From: Cryptomeria japonica
Taxonomy: Eukaryota; Streptophyta; Pinopsida; Cupressales; Cupressaceae
DNA length: 64,000 bases
Assembly: GCF_030272615.1 (NCBI RefSeq)
Contig: NC_081409.1
Location: 649,484,468-649,548,467 of the forward strand
Reading direction: 5' to 3'
How positions within the stretch are numbered: the first letter of the stretch is position 1; the number at the start of each line of letters is the position of its first letter. The position numbers were made by a program, and so were the translations under genes. This document shows positions 23,901-35,066 of the stretch, piece by piece. The notes under the pieces are model-generated. The model worked only from the letters and a program-made list of their open reading frames with translations. It made no database searches and was not told the DNA's origin.

Positions 23901-24338
23901 CTTTGTACATTTTCCTTATTCATTAAAGATATCAAGAATAAAACTGATGCAATTGAGAAAGAGATCACCGATCTCTCAAATAAGTTGACCACAGAGCCCA
24001 ATTCTGTTCAGAATTTTTATACCAAGATTCAATAGCTCATGGCTCAACAGTTAGAACTCAGAAATGAAGAACATAAGATCAAGATGGATATAATGACCCT
24101 CCAGACATTATTCCTTCCTCATCTCTCATCAGTTCAAGAATAGATTAACAGAGCTACACGCCTATCTACTACACAAGAGGGAAGCACTCTTGATGGCTTA
24201 ATATCACTATTGGCTGATATTCAAGCACAAAATTGTTTAATGGAAAGTGTAAAGGATGCACTCTCAGTCGCACTCACCGACGCCCGGAAGAAGTATAAAT
24301 CCATTTTTGATCAGTTACCGCCCCTGGATGGAAATTAA
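20956..24338 (+). pseudogene. Element C ORF2: large protein of unknown function
   Basis: The frame begins at ATG 20956 and can be followed for about 1,100 codons to TAA 24336. It is broken by TAG 21265, TAA 22243, TGA near 22633, a +1 shift near 22920, TAG 24033 and TAG near 24141. Seen in it: an N-terminal globular part with VLSRVHDDFMWLEE, EIIHVIIGYPI, GYCFFQSARENS and KFGSLLVCMFFYFE; a YKDDICFEVDTDY / VVEPRIQSLPPMGYE block near 21910-22010; a Lys/Ser/Thr-rich linker; a DNRWKYAMDSEKQIRERS block near 22732; a long Glu/Thr/Pro/Gln-rich low-complexity part (22960-23450); and a C-terminal helical part. Several of these blocks recur in element D ORF2. There is no protease, RT, integrase, membrane segment or signal peptide. 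Function unknown. Confidence 0.72.
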
Positions 24339-24690
24339 GTTTTTGATGTTTGTCAAAAAAGGGGAGTAATACTACATAAGGGGAGTAATATACTATATTT
24401 AGGGAGTGATACAGTTTTGAGAAAATAGTTTTGAGTATTGTATACAGGGGAGTATACCGAGCAGAGTATAAAGAGTATGCAAAGCAAGCAATGCACTCAA
24501 GCACAGAACCGAACACAAAATCAGAGTTATGTATAGTATAATGATAAGGGGAGTATATTTGAATATACTATTTCATTGACTATTGTATATATTGTCAAGT
24601 ATAGTCATTTTGCAAAGTATATAGATTTTTGAGTTATGACTTTGAAAGTAGTTTTTGTCAAACATCTCAACTAATGTCAAAAGGGGAGAT
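24339..24690 (+). other. Element C 3' noncoding region and polypurine tract
   Basis: AAAAGGGGAGTAATA-type tracts recur near 24357-24370, 24378-24395, 24398-24412 and 24547-24555. The functional-position tract AAAAGGGGAGAT abuts the 3' LTR. Confidence 0.75.
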
Positions 24691-25827
24691 TGTTACTACT
24701 TATCAAATTGCCATTAGTTTTTATATTCAAAGTCATACTATATATTCTAGTCGGTTAGCACTACCGAATCATGCAGTCGGTATACACAGAGAAGTTGGTA
24801 TGCACAGTCTAGTCGATTATAGAAGAAAGCAGTCACAAGAACGCAGTATACACCGAGCTGTCTATCGAGTATCTTTTTAAGACTACTGAGTATTAAAGAT
24901 GACACACCGAGTGAAACGTGTTACCGGATACATTGAACTTGGACATGTATATGAAAACATGTTACAAGATCGAGGCACATCTAACCGTTATTACATTGGA
25001 AATTGCACTAGAAGATTGTGTATGATTACAAGAAGAATCTAACCAATGAAATATTTTGTTTAGTTATTCATTCGAGGAATCTTGTTTGTAAGATCGAAGC
25101 AATGAATTAGATCATCGTTTTAAGATATCTATTTATATAGCATGAGTTAAGTGCATGTATGTATGAAGGAAGACTGTTACAGAGACACAGAGGTCACCGA
25201 GAAGGTTTTCAAAGAACAATCAAAGAACAAAGTAAATAGAAGGGTTTACCGAGTTACTATATGGGTTACCGAGGTATGCTATAAGCAAGGTAATCTTATT
25301 TTGAGCACATAGAATCTGCTATAATATTTCAGATGTAAAGTTGCAGATATTTGTAATGATTTTAATTGTAATATTGTGAAGATTGAAAGAGAAACCTTTA
25401 ATAGGGTAAAAGACTCTAACCAAGTCTATAAATTGTAAAGCCTCTAACCAGGTGCAACATTCAGAATAAATGTTGTAAAATCCTTTAGCAAGGTAGATCT
25501 AACAGATCTTGTTACTCCTAATAGGGTAAGCTATCAGAAATAGCTAAATGTAGCTCTAACCGAGCATTCTTTATTATTGCAGTAGTGAAGTTGTGGGTGT
25601 CATCCCCACCGCAGTTTTTCTCTCTAACCAAGAGTTTCTGCGTAACCAAAATATATGTGTTATGGAGTGAATCATGTATGATTGTTATCTATTTGCTTTA
25701 ACTTTATTTTATGTTACTGCACTATTTTGTTTATGCATAACAGTAAGGTTATTATTGAAGAAAAGTTTTGGAGTACTGATTCACCCCTCCCCTCTCAGTA
25801 CATTAGCTTTCCATATTGGGCCTAACA
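24691..25827 (+). repeat. 3' LTR of element C
   Basis: 1,137 bp, matching the 5' copy throughout with scattered substitutions. It ends CCTAACA and is followed by the TSD GCGGT. Confidence 0.95.
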
Positions 25828-27657
25828 GCGGTGAGTAAGCTCAATTTGCTAAGAATACCATATAGTGATCCTTATAGAGTTACATGGCTCAACAAAGGGC
25901 AAAATGTTCTTGTAAATGAATAAACTTGGGTGGAGTTCACTATAGGAGGCTACAAAGACAAAAAATTGTGTGATATCTTGCCCATGGATGCTTGCCACCT
26001 ACTCCTAGGTAGGCCATGACAGTTTGATAGAAAGGTAATACACCATGGAGAGAAGAATGCTTATACCTTCCAAAAGGATGGAACCACCTACAAAATCCAG
26101 TCCATAGGAGACCAAGTAGAGGGTAGATCCAAAGGTCCTAATGTGTTGTTGATTGGTGAGAAAGAGTTCATTAACACCCTCGAGGAGGGAGAAGGAGTGG
26201 GGTTTTCCATTGTTGTGAAGCCAAAAGAGGACATCAAGGAGAAGAAGGTGAGCATTCCTAAAGAAGTGCAGCAGGTCCTAAATCAGTTTGAGGACATCAT
26301 TAGTGATGGAACACTAGCTACATTGCCTCCTCAACGTGCCATAAGTCATCAAATTGACTTTATACCCATAGATTCTTTGCCCAATAAGGCAACTTACAAA
26401 ATGACACCGGATCAGAACAAGGAGATAGCCAAACAAATACAAGAACTCCTAGACAATGAACTAATTAGGAAGAACATCAGCCCATGTGTAGTACCCACTG
26501 TTTTGGCTCCAAAGAAAGGAGGTACTTGGAGACTTTGCACTGACTCTAGAGCCATAAACCAAATTACTATCAGATATATATTTCCCACCCCAAGAATTGA
26601 AGACTTGATGGATTGTTTGGGAGGTGCTAAATACTTCACCAAGATAGATCTCAAGAGTACTTACCACCAAATCAGAATAAAGGAGGGTGAGGAATGGAAG
26701 ACAACCTTCAAGACTATAGAAGGACTCTATGAATGGCTTGTTATGCCATTTAGACTCACAAATGCCCCTAGCACATTCATGAGACTCATGAATGAAGTAA
26801 TCAAGGACTACATTGGTAAATTTGTTGTTGTTAACTTAGATGACATCTTATTTTTTAGCAAGTTTAAAGATGAGCATCTTAATCATATAGAAATTGTCTT
26901 GACTAAACTATGTGATGAACAACTAACCATCAATCTGGAGAAATGTGAGTTTATGAAACAGGAGTTGGTGTATCTTGGGTTTGTAGTCTCAAGAGGTTAT
27001 TTGAAGATGGATACCTCTATGGTGGAAGCCATAATCAGTTGGCCCACACCTAGGACAACAAGTGAAGTGAGAAGTTTCCATGGCTTGGCTCAGTTTTATA
27101 GGAAGTTCATGAGAGGGTTTAGTGAAATATGTACACCCATGCTTGAGACAATCAAGGGAGGTATGAGAACCAATTTTGTATGGACAAAGGTATCACAAAG
27201 AGGTTTTGAGATCTTGAAGACAAAGGTGGCTACTCAATGGGTACTTATCCTACCAAGCTTTGACAAGCTCTTCACAATTGAATGTGATGCAGGCAACATA
27301 GCGGTTGGAGCATTTTTGAGTCAAGACAATAGACCAGTTGCCTTTTTCAGTGAGAAACTCAATGATGCAAAGAAAATGTATTCCTCCTATGATTTGGAAT
27401 TGTATGCACTTGTCCAATCTCTTAGGAAATGGAGGCATTATTTGCTACCTAAGGAATTTGTGGTTTACACTGATAATCAAGCTCTTAGCTTTCTTAATTC
27501 TCAAGAAAAGTTAAACCATAGGCATATTAAATGGGTAGAGTATTTGTAGTCATATACCTTTACCATTAAACACAAGAAAAGATAATGTAATAAGGTAGTT
27601 TATGCATTGAGTAGGAGGTTACAAATAGTACAAGAAGTGCAGCTTAAAAGCATTTGA
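25828..27657 (+). pseudogene. Gypsy B protease end, reverse transcriptase and RNase H
   Basis: The frame continues in phase with 17839 once element C and one TSD copy are discounted. The protease tail (MDACHLLLGRP near 25985) is followed by RT with VVPTVLAPKKGG, motif A FTKIDLKSTYHQ (catalytic Asp codon 26647), MPFRLTNAPSTFMR and the active-site box as NLDDILFF (26836-26844 for LDD), an atypical form of YIDD. RNase H shows FTIECDAGNIAVGAFLSQ and VVYTDNQALSFL. Stops at 25919, 26018, 27547, 27583 and 27655 break the frame, and no frameshift is needed. RT and RNase H would make element cDNA. Confidence 0.92.
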
Positions 27658-29130
27658 GTGGATCGTTTCAAGGAATTGTATGAAGAAGATGAAGACTTTG
27701 TTGCTGCCTACAAGGTTTGCCAAGGGTTTGGAAACCATTTTCATAGTGAATATGCAGATTACACCTTGCAAGATGGCCTTTTGTTCAAAGGAGGACAACT
27801 ATGTGTGCCTAAAGGGTCTATGGGAGAAAATGTGATGCAAGAGAAACATAATGGATGCTTGAGTGGACATTTTGGTTTGAACAAGACTTTGGAACTTGTC
27901 CAAAGGTTCTACTTTTGACCTAAATTGCAAAGAGATATTAGAAGATATGTGGAGAAATGTGTGGTTTTCCAAAGAGATAAGGGTACATCTTCTAATGCTG
28001 GTCTTTATCAGCCTTTACCTATCCCCAACCGGCCATGGGAGTGTGTAAGTATAGACTTTGTGGTTGGTTTGCCTAAAACAAAATTAGATTTTGATAAAAT
28101 CTATGTTGTGGTAGATAGGTTTAGTAAGATGGCTCATTTTATTCCATGCAAGGTCACTCATGATGCTAGCCACATTGCTCACTTGTTTTTCAAAGAGGTT
28201 ATTAGGATTCATGGTTTACCTATCAGCATTGTGTCAGATAGGGACGCAAAGTTTATTGGTCATTTTTGGAAAACTTTGTGGCAAAGATTAGGTACTAATT
28301 TGTCTTTCAATTCAGCCTATCATCCCTAAACAGATGGTGAAACTGAGGTGGTCAATAGAACACTTGAGAATCTACTTAGATGCCTAACAAAAGAGTATGG
28401 TCGAGCTTGGTATCAGATCATCCATCAAGCTGAGTTTGTCTACAATGATAGTGTGAATAGGTCAACGGGTAAAAGTCCTTTTGAGGTGGTGTATGGAATT
28501 CATCCTAGAGGATTTTTGGAGCTCAGAGATGTGGGAAATATGGGGCAAAAGAGTGGACATGCCTTGGACATGGCCCAATCAATGCAAGAGGTTCATGAGC
28601 AGGTTAGCACAACCCTATTGGACACTACTCAAAAGATCAAGGACAAAGTGGATGAGAAAAGAAAAGACATCCAATTTTCTGTTGGTGACATGGTGATGGT
28701 ACATTTGAACAAGGCAAGACTTCAGAAAGGTGTCCCTAGAAAGCTTTAGATGAGGAGGATAGGTCCTTGCAAAGTTCTGGCCAAGTATTGCAATAATGCA
28801 TACAAGGTAGACTTACCTGGTGATATGGCTTTGTCACCCATTTTCAATGTGGTGGATTTGGTGTAGTATAAGGGCACACTTCTAGTAGAAGATAGAAGAG
28901 TTTAAAAGGTCTCTCAAGCACTTTTAGGCCCGCCCTTACCAGTTGCACCCATTTCCCAAGCTAAGAAGGTGTTAGATTCTAGAATTTTGAAGAAAATAAG
29001 GCATACCGCCTACATGGAGCACTTGGTCAAGTGGCATGACCTTACAACATCAGAGGCTACTTGGATACCTGAGGAAAACTTCTCTAAGAATGGAGTTCCA
29101 CTTTCTTTTCTTCCTCAAGGAGTCACTTGA
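27658..29130 (+). pseudogene. Gypsy B integrase with chromodomain
   Basis: Same frame as the RT. The zinc-binding region has HNGCLSGHFGLNKT and KCVVFQRDK, where the last Cys of HHCC is Phe. The core has SIDFVVGLP, VSDRDAKF and TDGETEVVNRTLE, so the three acidic residues are kept. The C-terminal GPY-like part (RRIGPCKVLAKY...) leads to a chromodomain (AYMEHLVKWHDLTTSEATWI) ending at TGA 29128. The chromodomain in chromoviruses steers integration to heterochromatin. Stops at 27916 (TGA for a likely Trp), 28327 (TAA for a likely Gln) and 28747, and later ones, inactivate it. The polypurine tract TTTGGGGGAGTA lies 10 bp downstream. Confidence 0.92.
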
Positions 29131-29151
29131 CTTCTTTTCTTTGGGGGAGTA

Positions 29152-29907
29152 TGGTGCAAGAGCACCTAGTTTTGAGTTGTCGTTTTGAGTTCAACTTATT
29201 CATTTGGGTGTTTTTGTTCATATTTTGGTTTGAGATGGTGAATAAGAGTCTCCTCTTATGTCCTCATATGTTTTTAAAAAGTTTTGGTAGGTTGAATGTC
29301 CTTAGGACAATGCATTTGGTCAATTTTGGCTTGTAAGCCCTTGTAAGCCTAAAATGGCATAATCTTGCATTTTGATGAAAAATGAATTGAATAGCCTTGT
29401 TTGGAATTGGGAAATGTTATTGTAATGGTATTTATTCATCCTAGATGGTTTGGATGAGAAAATAAATCATGTAAGGCAAAAATGCACTTTTTGGCAAAAG
29501 TTGTTAAAGTTGCTTGACAACTTTTTGCATTTATGAGAAAAGGGTTGGTTAGGAAACCAATGGAGACTTAGTTAGGACAAAAATTTCATATAAATTCCTT
29601 GAGAATAAATTTAATGAGGTTTTTGAATGCTTGGAGTAGATTGGAATACAAATTGGAGACTATATTTGAGTTTTACCTTGCATTTTTCAAGAATTAGAGC
29701 AACAATATGTACTTAATGGATTGATTGCATTGTTGTTCTTCTCTTGTTGTTTTTTACATGTTCTTGTAGTTCTTAGGAAGCATTTTGGTTAGTTTTTTTG
29801 CAAGTTTAAATTGAGTTTTCAATTTTGCAAGCTCTCAGCCTGAGTAAGGGTTTGAGAGGCCCAAACATGGTTCTGGCTTGAAGTCCTTTGAGTTCTTCTC
29901 AATAAAC
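29152..29907 (+). repeat. 3' LTR of Gypsy B, left part
   Basis: It matches 14899-15675 of the 5' LTR and stops at AATAAAC, where element D is inserted. Confidence 0.93.
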
Positions 29908-31062
29908 TGATGACTACTAAGAGGGGGGGGGGGTGAATTAGTATGCTTAAAAAAACTATATTCAAACACTTAAATAGTCTAGTGATAAACCAATAAAATA
30001 GTTTAATAGACAAACTGGTTAACACACATGCAAACCAAAATGCAATTAAGACATTCACCCATAGAAGCAATACCACCATAACACAAGATATTTGACGTGG
30101 AAACCCAAATGGGAAAAACCACGGTGAGATGGAACTCACAAGTAACTATCTGCAGAATAGGAACTAGACCAGTTAAGGTCAGACCGGTCAAGGTCTTACA
30201 ATGTTCTTTACCAGAATAGATCCTATTAGGAATCTCAATCTCTATTAGGAGATAAATCCGATTAAAGACTACCTTGCTAGAGGATTTTAGATCCACAGAT
30301 GTGAACCACCTTTTTAGAGGATTTATAGAAGGCTTTTGGGCCTACCCGGTCAAGGGCTACAAACTTGTCGAAGATGTGAGTAATCAACAAGTGAGTGATC
30401 TAGCAAATAGCACAGATTGCTTGGTTAGATCCTTGATAGCTCATTCCTAATGCATTCCAGCGTTACTTCAGTCTTCTATACATTCATACTCTCTCTGACT
30501 CCTCAACCACCTTAAACCCTAGCAACAACATCAACTTCAACAACAACCTAAAACTCTTGACATGATGTCCTTATAAAGGAATCTGATTTCATGTCGGTCC
30601 AATAGGATTACAATACAATTTCCTAGGTTCAATGCATCTAGACATATATGGTAACACGACACAAAAAGCATTGTTAAAGTGTCAACACCATTAGACAATC
30701 AGTGGATGGTAATTCATCACAAAATGCTGGTTGGTAACTCATCACAGAGTATTACCGGTTCATACAAAATACCGGCTCAAGCAAAATGCCAGTTGTTGGT
30801 TTGACAAAATGAAGACTGGGAAATATGTGTTCTACCACTTTGATCCTTCATGCCGCTTGAGATCCTCGAACCACTCGGGGTCAACATACCGCTTCAGATC
30901 GGTAATTACTTTCTGCAAAACACTAATAGTGTAAGGACTATAATGCATCATACCGGTTGGAACAATTACCGGTTGAGCATAACTCATACATACAAAAATG
31001 ATCTCAAAGCAAGTGTGTGTCCATCAATGACAATCATAGCATAATCATAAAAAATGCCAACA
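29908..31062 (-). repeat. 3' LTR of element D
   Basis: 1,155 bp. It carries a G-run (29922-29933, complement of the U5 C-run), the GTGGAAACCC...GGGAAAAACCAC module at about 30097-30122, and repeated ACCGGT/CCGGTT words near 30750-30970. Confidence 0.93.
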
Positions 31063-31321
31063 ATCTCCCCCTTTGGCATTGATGGCAACACTTAGAAAAT
31101 TTTGACATCTAAGTGTTTTACAACCAAAATATGCCATTATCAAAATTACTCCCCCTAAGCATATACACTATCCCTTTTGCAGAAAATACAATGTATACTA
31201 CTTAAAATAAATAACATGAAAGTATACATCAAAACATTCAAAATTTATACTTCTCCCCCTTTGCCAACAATGAAAACAAAATATTATAGATTAACACCCG
31301 TGTCATTAAAAGAATAAGAGT
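31063..31321 (-). other. Element D 3' noncoding region with polypurine tracts
   Basis: In sense it contains AAAGGGGGAGA near 31253-31262, TTAGGGGGAGTAA near 31148-31160 and the LTR-adjacent AAAGGGGGAGAT at 31063-31074. The last is preceded in sense by CATCAATGCC, as in Copia I and L. Confidence 0.8.
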
Positions 31322-34300
31322 TTATGACAATAAGGAATAAAACTTGTCAAAAACAGATTTGAAGTCTTGCAAAAATTGTTTCATAGATAAGGACCAGGAC
31401 TCAAGTAGGGAGGTTGCCACTTCTTTTTCTGTCTGCATCTGGGAGACCTGTTCTTCCATGGCATCTAATGTGCTCATCTCTCATGTTGCCATTAAGGCAT
31501 CCAGATTAAGATAGCACTTCTGAAGTATTTGTAGATGTGGGAGTAGAACTAGTTGTAGCTCCTGCAAATCTCGAGTCCCATTGCTTATTTCCAACTCTAA
31601 TTTGGCAGACTGGATGTGAAATCGGTGAATGGTTTGTCAATAAGTTGTAAAGGAGTCGTATGGCAGCTTGAAGGTACTCATATACAATTGCAAATCAGAT
31701 TGAAGCTTTTGCTTATGTGCAATCACATCGTCACAGAATAGATGGGGTTGGAGAATCTTGCTGAGTAGAAGATTCCCCTCATCTAGAGCATTCCTTATAT
31801 CCTTCTATGCTTTTTGCAATTCAGACCGAAGCTCATTAAGCTTCTTCACCAGAGCAATGTTGAGATCCTTTTGATGCTCTTTTTTGGCATTTGCCTCTGC
31901 TACCTCCTCTAAGCTCTACACTTGATCATCTACTACTGTGAATAGGAGCTTCAGTTGGGCCAATGATGAGTTGGTACTGGGGAGGTTTGTACTGGGTAAC
32001 AAACTGGTAAGAGTGTCCACCGCAGCTTGGATCACATCTTCCTCCTTCTTCCTCCTTAACACCTCAAGGCATTCTTGAGCAACCTTGATGCTCTACAGTA
32101 GCTCCATTTCACTTGCAGACTGGAGGTCAATGGGACTGGCGAGGTCAGCCAGTTTGGCTTGACTATCGATTGCCTTAGGTGTCTCCATTTGCGTGCTCTT
32201 TGCTGTTTCTCCTGCCTTGTCCTCCTTTGTTTTCTTCTTTGCCACTTCTCTTCTCTTTTCCTCTTTGTTCTCTTCCTCTTCCTTCTTCCTTTTCTCTATT
32301 TCCTTCCTCTTCTCCTCTTCCTTATCTTCTTCTTCTTTGCATCTTCTTATTTCTTTTTCTCTTCATCTTCTTCTCTTCTTTTCTTCTCATCCTCTTTTCT
32401 CTTCTCTTCATGTTTCTGATTCTCCTCATCTTCATCCTTCTTCTTCTTGTCCTCTTCCTTTTTCTTCTGCTCCTCTTCATCCTTCTTCTTCTGCTCCTCT
32501 TCATCCTTCTTCTTCTTCTCCTCTTCATCCTTCTTCTTCTGCTCCTCTTCATCCTTCTTCTTCTTCTCCTCATTTGCTTTCTTCTTCTCCTCTTGCTTCT
32601 TTGCTTCCTCCTTTTTATCCTCAGTTTCCTTTTGCTTTATTTCCTATTCTGCCTTCTTCTCCTATCCTGTAGCTTCCGATGGTGTACCCTGAGCAATATC
32701 TTCTCCAAGCATCGACATCAATATTGTCGATAGGTTCAACAACCGGATTTCCTTCATCATTAAACACTTCATCCGGTTTAGTTATTGCCGGTCCTTGTTT
32801 AGCCTTCCTGTTGGCTTCAACCACTCTATGCATCTTTAGGGCTTCTAGAGCAAGGGTGTGTGTATTCTTGAGCACTTCTTTACCCTTCCCTTCCAGTAAC
32901 AAGAGTCTTCTTCTTCTCATGAAGAAGAGGCCTTTGTATTTATTCATTACTTCAAGTAGTTTTGAATTTGATACATCAGGAAAGTGTTCAACAAATTTTT
33001 TCTCTCTCATTTCCTGGTCTTGCTCTATGGCAATGCGCCACTTATTGTCTAAGGACTTGTACAAAGAATCCAATGTCTAAGATTTAATTTCTCAAGGCGA
33101 CCGGTCATTAACACATAAATATTGAATTATTTCTTTTTCAACCGCTCCCTTTTCATCATCATTAAAGTCATCAAAACAATCAATTAAATCATTCAACACT
33201 TTTCTCCTAATGTTTTTGATAGTTCTTTGACAATGTTGCAAATTTTTGTAGGAGGAGATGTCAATATTTACTGGTGTCAATAATGCCGGTTCATTCTTTG
33301 TCTTTTTCTTTGCTTGACGTGTCTTCTTAGGTTTTTCCTCAGACACAGTTTCTTCTGAGTCTGGTGAGGCATTCCTTGTCTTCCTCTTTCTCTTGAACAC
33401 TTTAGCAGGTGCTGCTTCAGGTTTCTTTTTAGCCGGTGATCGCTTGGTCATTGTAGGACTGGCTGTAGTAGCCAGTGTCGATGCTGACGACACTGCTTTT
33501 GCCTTCTTCACTGAAGGTTATTTTCCTTTCCTTGCTGAGGGTTCCTCAACCGGTGTTAACCTTTCTAGGTAGGTGCTGGTTCTCTTTGCCTTTGGATCAA
33601 GCGGTGAGGCAATAAGGGTAGAGGCATATCCTTCCAGCATATCATTCATTACCTCATAGCCCATAGGCTCCACTTCCTCCTGTCTGGGCTCAACAACCTC
33701 CATTATGCATTGATCCACTTTAATGGTGACACATATATCATCTTCATATTTCTTGACAATATCACCTGATATTCTCATCCTCTGACTCATTTTGCATCTG
33801 AACTCATCAAAGTACTTGTTAATAACTTCAGGGTAACCGGTTGGTCAGTAGACCACTGGACATCACCTGCTCCTAGAAAGTAGCCTTGGAAGTCAAAGAA
33901 TAATCCAACCAGTAGTTGTCCAAACTTGAACCTCAATGCATTATCCTGTTTGATCGATTTAAGATTCAACAGGAGTTGCCTTTGCATACCGGTGCATAGG
34001 TCGAATGATGCATCTTCCTTGATCATCCGGTAAGTGGCATTTACCGCTACAGCAGATGTAGAATTAATTTTGCTGGCTGAGAACGTTCGGTATCCAATCA
34101 CCATACATGCATATTTGACAAGGTCATCCTTGATGGAATTAACAGTCATTCCTCGTGAGTCGCTCACTAAACCGGTGAGCTTGGACATTTCCATCTTGCT
34201 TACAGTCCTTAGGGTTGGCACTTCCCCTGAATTACAGAAACCGATGATGACATGAATTTCTTATGGTGTTATATCATGTGTTCTTTCCAGGTACATTTTG

Positions 34301-34623
34301 TCACCATGAACTCTGCTCAGAATGATCCTAATGTGATCATCTGTGAAATCCTCCAGGAAATAAACAACATTGTGGAGCTTCTTCTTCTCCAAAAGACTAT
34401 ACTCTGGTTTGATCTTTTTATCTTGTCCACAAAATAAACCTAGCTGCTAGTGAATTGCTAGAGACCCTAGGTCTTCAATTTTACAATCTATGTAATCTGA
34501 GATTCCCTCTTCTACTATCACACCAGCTAGAACTTGTGATAGGGCATTATATCTAGACTTGCATTGAATAAAGCTTGTTGAATCTACAGATGTACTAGAG
34601 CTAGTATGGGATGCAGAAGCCAT
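31322..34623 (-). pseudogene. Element D ORF2: large protein of unknown function, homologous to C ORF2
   Basis: Reading leftwards from ATG 34623 to TAA 31322, about 1,100 codons with several stops and shifts. Blocks shared with C in the same order: LSRVHGDKMYLE with EIHVIIGF (near 34300-34230), LRFKFGQLLVGLFFDF (near 33940-33890), KKYEDDICVTIKVDQC and VVEPRQEEVEPMGYE (33760-33650), LDNKWRIAIEQDQEMREKKF with EHFPDVS (33050-32970), and a C-terminal LLPHLQILQ / TLDAMEEQ region ending YSLLS. Between the last two lies a charged DEEEQKKK repeat (about 32690-32300) not matched in C. No enzyme, membrane or signal features are seen. Conservation at this position in two diverged elements argues for a real element-encoded protein. 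Its role is unknown. Confidence 0.72.
32198..32665 (-). repeat. Long polypyrimidine tract with 24-bp repeats inside D ORF2
   Basis: Almost pure C/T on the plus strand for about 470 bp. At 32476-32571 four adjacent 24-bp units (TTCATCCTTCTTCTTC plus TGCTCCTC or TTCTCCTC) alternate. On the coding strand they read DEEEQKKK / DEEEKKKK. The long Leu/Phe/Ser frames seen on the plus strand are by-products of this composition. Confidence 0.85.
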
Positions 34624-35066
34624 GATAGAAACTGAAAACTCAAAAAATACCTTTCAAAAATCATGAATTTAGGGCTTTCAGATTCTTCTCCACCTCACAC
34701 TCCATTGGTTGCAGAATCACCGCTTTGCATTCTTCACTTGACCGTTTGCAATTTGAATTAGAATCTCCTTCAAGGTTCCTTAATTTCTCAGAATCGCAAC
34801 ACAAATTGCTTTTCTTCGCTCTGCACTTGAAAAATTTCTTCACTTGAAAACTGATAGTTTGAAATGATTTGAAAAATCCTCTTAAACATATTCCTCACCT
34901 ACCGCAATTAATGCTCCACCATTAGGGCTAAAACCATAATTTGCCTTTTACTATTTTTGGTCTTCTGCCAAATGACAGGTATTGCATACCGATTAAGGTC
35001 TTTTACTAGTGTAAACTGGGGGTTTGAAACATTTCGCTGTTTGCTCCCCCTAAGCTTTTTTGAAGC
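34624..35066 (-). promoter_or_regulatory. Element D inter-ORF leader
   Basis: 443 bp without coding lie between the ORF1 stop and the ORF2 ATG. It reads like a plant 5' untranslated leader (AGCCCTAATGG, AAAGCCCTAAATTC in sense) and occupies the same place as the leader of C ORF2. A GGGGGAGCAAAC tract occurs at about 35037-35049. Promoter activity is not demonstrated. Confidence 0.45.

Larger units (their letters stand above)
17840..25827 (+). mobile_element. Element C: full-length non-autonomous LTR retrotransposon with two ORFs and no pol
   Basis: LTRs (17840-18991 and 24691-25827) begin TGTTACTACTTATC and end GGGCCTAACA. The TSD is a perfect GCGGT (17835-17839 and 25828-25832). The primer site TGGTATCAGAGC is at 18994-19005 and the polypurine tract AAAAGGGGAGAT at 24679-24690. 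The 5.7-kb interior encodes a coiled-coil/zinc-knuckle protein and a second large frame. I found no protease, integrase, RT or RNase H motif in any frame. It is inserted in the protease region of Gypsy B. By layout it is a large non-autonomous element that keeps protein coding, unlike typical LARDs. Confidence 0.93.

Noticed and set aside
20956-24338. ORF2 of C as an envelope-like gene
   Set aside because: There is no signal peptide, hydrophobic membrane segment or N-glycosylation-rich ectodomain, and no pol precedes it.
32159-32733. Several long plus-strand open frames rich in Leu, Phe and Ser, like membrane proteins
   Set aside because: They are products of the polypyrimidine tract. The minus strand of the same DNA carries D ORF2 with recognisable homology to C.
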